A program made the translations under genes and the position numbers. A stretch of 8,454 nt of DNA. Origin: DATKZH01 sp964475955. Lineage in GTDB: Bacteria > Planctomycetota > Planctomycetia > Pirellulales > Thermoguttaceae. The DNA lies in NCBI GenBank assembly GCA_964475955.1, contig CAYYZY010000276.1, forward strand, positions 1 to 8,454, read 5' to 3'. Below, piece after piece: positions 6,217 to 8,454 of this stretch. How positions within the stretch are numbered: position 1 is the first letter of the stretch; every line of letters starts with the position of its first letter. The notes below the pieces were generated by a model, which made no database searches, had not been told where the DNA came from, and was given only the letters and a program-made list of their open reading frames with translations.

Positions 6217-7683
6217 GTGATGAGAAAGAACGGCAACATCAAGCTGGTGCGAGCAATGGTCGGCGCGATCGCGTTGGCGGCGGTTGCCGTCGCGGCCTCG
6301 GCCGCAGACGGCGCCACGCTCCGCGCCGGGGCGGCGGCCGTCGACGTCACGCCCCAGGAATTCCCCGTCAACATGCCGGGCGGATTCAGCCGCAACATGG
6401 CCGAGAGCGCGCACGATCCGCTCCACGCCCGGGCGCTGGTGCTCGACGACGGCACGACCACGCTCGCCATGGTCGCGGTCGACAACCTGGGCGTGGCCCG
6501 CGAGGCGGGCGACGAGGCCAAGGCGCTGGCCGCTGAGCGCTGCGGCATTCCGCCGAACCGGATCCTGCTCGCCGCCACGCACACGCACAGCGCGCCGACT
6601 TCGAATACCAAGGAAGGCTCGCCGCCCGCCGTCGCCTACCGCAAGCTGCTCATCGAGGGGATCGCCGAATCGGTCGCCCGGGCGCACGAGGCGCTTCGCC
6701 CGGCCGCCATTGGGCACGGCGTCCATCCGTTGCCGGAGGAGGTGTTCAATCGCCGCTGGTTCCTCAAGCCAGGCAAGATGCCGCTGAACCCGTTCGGAGA
6801 GATGGACCAGGTCAAGATGAACCCGGGCCGAAGCGCCGACGTGCTCGACCGCCCGGCCGGTCCGACCGACCCCGACGTGACGATCCTCTCGGTGCGCGAC
6901 GCCAAGTCGCGCAAGCCGCTGGCCATCTTCGGCAACTACGCGCTGCACTACGTCGGCGCCATCCCCAAGGGCCAGGTGTCGGCCGACTACTTCGGCGAGT
7001 TCGCGCGGCTGATGCCCTCGCGCGTGCGCGGCGGGGACGACTTCGTCGCCATGATGTCGAACGGAGCCTCGGGCGACATCAACAACATCCCGTTCCTCGT
7101 CACGCGGCCGCCGCGCGAGCGGTTCGAGCAGGTCCGCATCGTCGCCCGAAAGGCCGCCGACGCCGCCTGGTTCGCCTGGAAGGAGATCGAGGCTTACCGT
7201 GCCCATGCGCCCCTGGGGATGATCGAGCGGGAGATCACGCTGCGCAGGCGGCGTCCTACTCCTGAGCAGGTCGAGTGGGTCAAGCAGATCGTTGCCATCA
7301 AGGACGAAGCCGAGCTGGCGAAGCTGCCGCGCCGGGCCGACGCGTATGCCCGGCGGACCCTCGCCCTGGCGGAAGCGGACGAGACCCTGAGCGTGCCGCT
7401 CCAGGCCCTCCGCGTCGGCGACCTGGCCGTCTGCGCGATCCCGTTCGAGACGCTCGTGGAGATCGGACTCGACTTGAAGAAGCGCAGCCCCTTTGGCCGC
7501 ACCATGGTCATCGGCGTGGCCAACGGCTACAACGGCTACCTCCCCACGCCCGAGCAGCACGAACTCGGCGGCTACGAGACCTGGCTCGGTACGAACCGGG
7601 TGCAGAAAGACGCCTCGGTGATCATCACCGATCACCTGCTCGAAATGCTCGGGCAGTTGAAAGGCGAAGCGGCGGGCTCGTGA
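6217..7683 (+). CDS. Secreted neutral/alkaline ceramidase-like zinc hydrolase
   Basis: This is a 488-residue protein. The GTG at 6217 is 8 nt from AAAGG; the adjacent ATG at 6220 is an equally possible start. Residues 1-30 form a signal peptide (MRKNGNIKLVRAM, a hydrophobic core, ASA/AD), predicting export. The body matches the neutral ceramidase N-terminal domain: LRAGAAAVDVTP near the mature start, AATHTHSAP (H122, H124), GNYALHYVG (H244), SNGASGDINN (281-290), PFETLVEIG (E411) and NGYNGYLPTPE followed by GGYE (Y441). In neutral ceramidases two histidines, a glutamate and a tyrosine bind zinc, and a serine in GDVSPN is the nucleophile. Here that segment reads GDINNI, so the serine is apparently asparagine. 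Zinc binding looks intact, but ceramide amidase chemistry is doubtful. The separate C-terminal ceramidase domain of longer members is absent. It follows the propeller gene by 60 bp with no evident promoter or terminator between, suggesting an operon. Confidence 0.85.
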   Translation: MMRKNGNIKLVRAMVGAIALAAVAVAASAADGATLRAGAAAVDVTPQEFPVNMPGGFSRNMAESAHDPLHARALVLDDGTTTLAMVAVDNLGVAREAGDEAKALAAERCGIPPNRILLAATHTHSAPTSNTKEGSPPAVAYRKLLIEGIAESVARAHEALRPAAIGHGVHPLPEEVFNRRWFLKPGKMPLNPFGEMDQVKMNPGRSADVLDRPAGPTDPDVTILSVRDAKSRKPLAIFGNYALHYVGAIPKGQVSADYFGEFARLMPSRVRGGDDFVAMMSNGASGDINNIPFLVTRPPRERFEQVRIVARKAADAAWFAWKEIEAYRAHAPLGMIEREITLRRRRPTPEQVEWVKQIVAIKDEAELAKLPRRADAYARRTLALAEADETLSVPLQALRVGDLAVCAIPFETLVEIGLDLKKRSPFGRTMVIGVANGYNGYLPTPEQHELGGYETWLGTNRVQKDASVIITDHLLEMLGQLKGEAAGS

Positions 7684-7719
7684 GCGCGGAGGCCGACGGA
7701 TCCCGCGCGGCCCCGCGAT

Positions 7720-8073
7720 TTACTCCTCCTCCTCCTCCTCTTCTTCCTTGATGCCGAACTCGTCGCCGGAGAGGTCGAAGCCCTCGCTGCCGGCCGGCGC
7801 ATCCGCCGGTTCCGGCTCCTCGGCCCGTTGGGGGGCCGTCTCCCGGGCTTGCACGTCCGGGGAAGCGCCCGGCGGTTGCGGTGCCGCCGGGCGCTTCATG
7901 AACGCGGTCCAGGTGACGTTCCCTTTCATGTCCTTGCCGTGGTCGATCGACACCAACTCCCACCCCTCCTGCCCGAGCTCGTTCAGGTCCTTCTCCAACG
8001 TGACCTCGGTGCGTCGGGTGACACTCTGGTACTCCCATCGTTGCCGGGAGTGAACGACGGCCGTCTTCGTCAT
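7720..8073 (-). CDS. Small DUF4177-like protein with an acidic tail
   Basis: This is a 117-residue protein starting at ATG 8073. A strong GGGGGA ribosome site (8080-8085) lies 6 nt upstream. Residues ~12-62 resemble the DUF4177 family: RWEYQSV, LNELGQEGWELVS (30-42) and VTWTAFMKRP. DUF4177 domains are small alpha/beta modules of unknown function. No signal peptide or membrane segment is visible, so it is probably cytoplasmic. The second half (63-117) is rich in Pro, Ala and Glu and looks disordered, ending in KEEEEEEEE. Such tails often bind basic proteins, metal ions or nucleic-acid-binding partners, but nothing here decides which. It converges on the ceramidase-like gene with 36 bp between stop codons, and no clear terminator lies in that gap. 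It is transcribed independently of the export cluster and probably unrelated to it. Confidence 0.8.
   Translation of the reverse strand: MTKTAVVHSRQRWEYQSVTRRTEVTLEKDLNELGQEGWELVSIDHGKDMKGNVTWTAFMKRPAAPQPPGASPDVQARETAPQRAEEPEPADAPAGSEGFDLSGDEFGIKEEEEEEEE
7723..7740 (-). repeat. (GAG)6 trinucleotide repeat inside the small gene
   Basis: Six GAG codons in a row, preceded in the reading direction by two GAA codons (7741-7746), encode the terminal run of eight glutamates. Slippage here would change the tail length in steps of one glutamate without disturbing the frame. Confidence 0.8.
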
Positions 8074-8096
8074 CGCGCGTCCCCCTTTCGATTGCT

Positions 8097-8113
8097 CGCT
8101 CCTTGGCGGAGCG
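8097..8113 (-). promoter_or_regulatory. Small hairpin in the leader of the small gene
   Basis: On the transcribed (minus) strand CGCTCC and GGAGCG can pair around a 5-nt loop, ending 23 nt before the start codon and about 11 nt before the GGGGGA ribosome site. It may shape ribosome access. Six pairs is short for GC-rich DNA. Confidence 0.3.
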
Positions 8114-8160
8114 TCCCTGACCGTGCCCCGCCTGAATGGCCCATCCGAAGCGACGGCCTC

Positions 8161-8189
8161 ATGGTAAGAGAAAAGCGCCGTGCGACCAA
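8161..8189 (-). promoter_or_regulatory. Candidate promoter of the DUF4177-like gene
   Basis: On the minus strand TTGGTC (8184-8189) and TACCAT (8161-8166) are separated by exactly 17 bp. The matches to the sigma70-type consensus are 3/6 and 4/6. The transcript would start near 8154, giving a leader of about 81 nt. Phased A-tracts lie roughly 84-107 bp upstream of that start, which favours a promoter here. Confidence 0.4.
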
Positions 8190-8236
8190 GCCTTTCGCCG
8201 GAGAGGTAGCGGTACAGTCTGGGGGTGCGTGTCAGG

Positions 8237-8261
8237 GAAAAGGCGTGAAAACGCAAGAAAA
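8237..8261. repeat. Three A-tracts phased at 10 bp
   Basis: GAAAA occurs at 8237-8241, 8247-8251 and 8257-8261, each exactly 10 bp apart. On the minus strand the units read as degenerate decamers of TTTTC with GC between them. A-tracts in phase with the helix bend DNA, and this is striking in GC-rich surroundings. The block lies upstream of the candidate promoter of the small gene and may act as a curved or UP-like element. Confidence 0.6.
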
Positions 8262-8356
8262 GCGATCGCGAATTAGGGCATATGGGATACCACGCGGCTA
8301 CCCCCGGTTGTCGCGACGCCCCCTGCCCGCACCGACCTTTCTTATGAGCCCGTCAA

Positions 8357-8375
8357 AGGTGTACTTGAGGTGTAC
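8357..8375. repeat. AGGTGTAC direct repeat, 11-bp period
   Basis: AGGTGTAC lies at 8357-8364 and again at 8368-8375, separated by TTG. The 11-bp period puts both copies on the same face of the helix, as in tandem binding sites for some response regulators. No associated gene is visible here. Confidence 0.4.
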
Positions 8376-8454
8376 CCTTCCCCGTTTCGTGACAGACGCG
8401 ATGAATGGAGGCGTGAACTTAGGTAACTTCTCAATAACCCCGTGAGTTGGGGTG

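Larger units (their letters stand above)
8074..8454. other. Right-hand region without a supported gene, 381 bp
   Basis: No reading frame here resembles a protein I recognise, and the GC content is visibly lower from about 8200 onward. It contains the leader and a likely promoter of the small minus-strand gene, phased A-tracts (8237-8261) and an AGGTGTAC direct repeat (8357-8375). On the minus strand one frame is open from the right edge (8453) to a TAG at 8298-8300, 51 codons, containing SVTKRGRVHLKYTFDGLIRK. It could be the tail of an unknown gene starting outside the window, but its length is within chance. Confidence 0.5.

Noticed and set aside
5329..7635. 768-residue minus-strand open frame across two plus-strand genes
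   Set aside because: It spans the end of the propeller gene and nearly all of the ceramidase-like gene, both with clear domains. The antisense product has low-complexity composition, so it is a shadow frame.
7684..7708. GCGCGG/CCGCGC hairpin as a terminator between the convergent genes
   Set aside because: It has only six pairs with a 13-nt loop and no T-run on either strand.
8074..8256. N-terminal extension of the DUF4177-like protein to a start at 8256
   Set aside because: The added residues have no resemblance to the family, and a strong ribosome site directly precedes ATG 8073.
8262..8269. GCGATCGC palindrome as a special site
   Set aside because: It is a single 8-bp palindrome with no repetition in the window, so chance is sufficient.
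1..8454. CTCAATA present at both window ends as a terminal repeat
   Set aside because: Only seven bases match (1-7 and near 8435), the flanking bases differ and the copies are in the same orientation. This is too weak for an element boundary or circular overlap.

Overview
The window is GC-rich DNA (roughly 70% by eye) that looks planctomycetal. The basis is its mix of protein families: a GH97 glycosidase, an exported RraA-like aldolase, a very large secreted protein joining a methyltransferase-like domain to PQQ-type beta-propellers and a LamG-like domain, and a secreted ceramidase-like hydrolase. I recognise these families from memory. No database search was possible.

Layout. A minus-strand GH97 gene (1-740) runs off the left edge. 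It appears to have lost an internal block, and its sequence diverges from the family over the last 53 bases. A 345-bp divergent intergenic region follows, holding an inverted pair of ~31-nt REP-like units. The plus strand then carries the exported RraA-family protein (1086-1928), a 256-bp regulatory gap, the 1323-residue propeller protein (2185-6156) and, 60 bp later, the ceramidase-like protein (6217-7683). The gap at 1929-2184 holds a perfect TATAAT box and a strong dyad placed like an activator or repressor site. A small minus-strand gene with a DUF4177-like domain and an all-glutamate tail (7720-8073) converges on the ceramidase-like gene. The last 381 bp (8074-8454) contain no gene I can support. 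They do contain a plausible promoter for the small gene, three A-tracts spaced exactly 10 bp apart, and an 8-nt direct repeat.

How the genes may work together. Four of the five proteins begin with export signals, so the locus looks like a set of envelope or extracellular enzymes. GH97 enzymes release sugars from alpha-glucosides or alpha-galactosides, and RraA-type aldolases cleave oxo-acids. The propeller/LamG protein looks like a carbohydrate- or surface-associated scaffold or quinoprotein-like protein. The ceramidase-fold protein would be a zinc hydrolase, but the usual nucleophilic serine appears to be asparagine. A joint role in breaking down a polysaccharide or glycoconjugate is an inference from co-location only. 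The propeller and ceramidase-like genes are probably one operon. The rraA-like gene and the small gene are probably separate transcription units.

Both edges of the window drop in GC content, which would fit contig breaks or mobile-element junctions just outside it. I did not find a CRISPR array, tRNA, rRNA or a complete mobile element.
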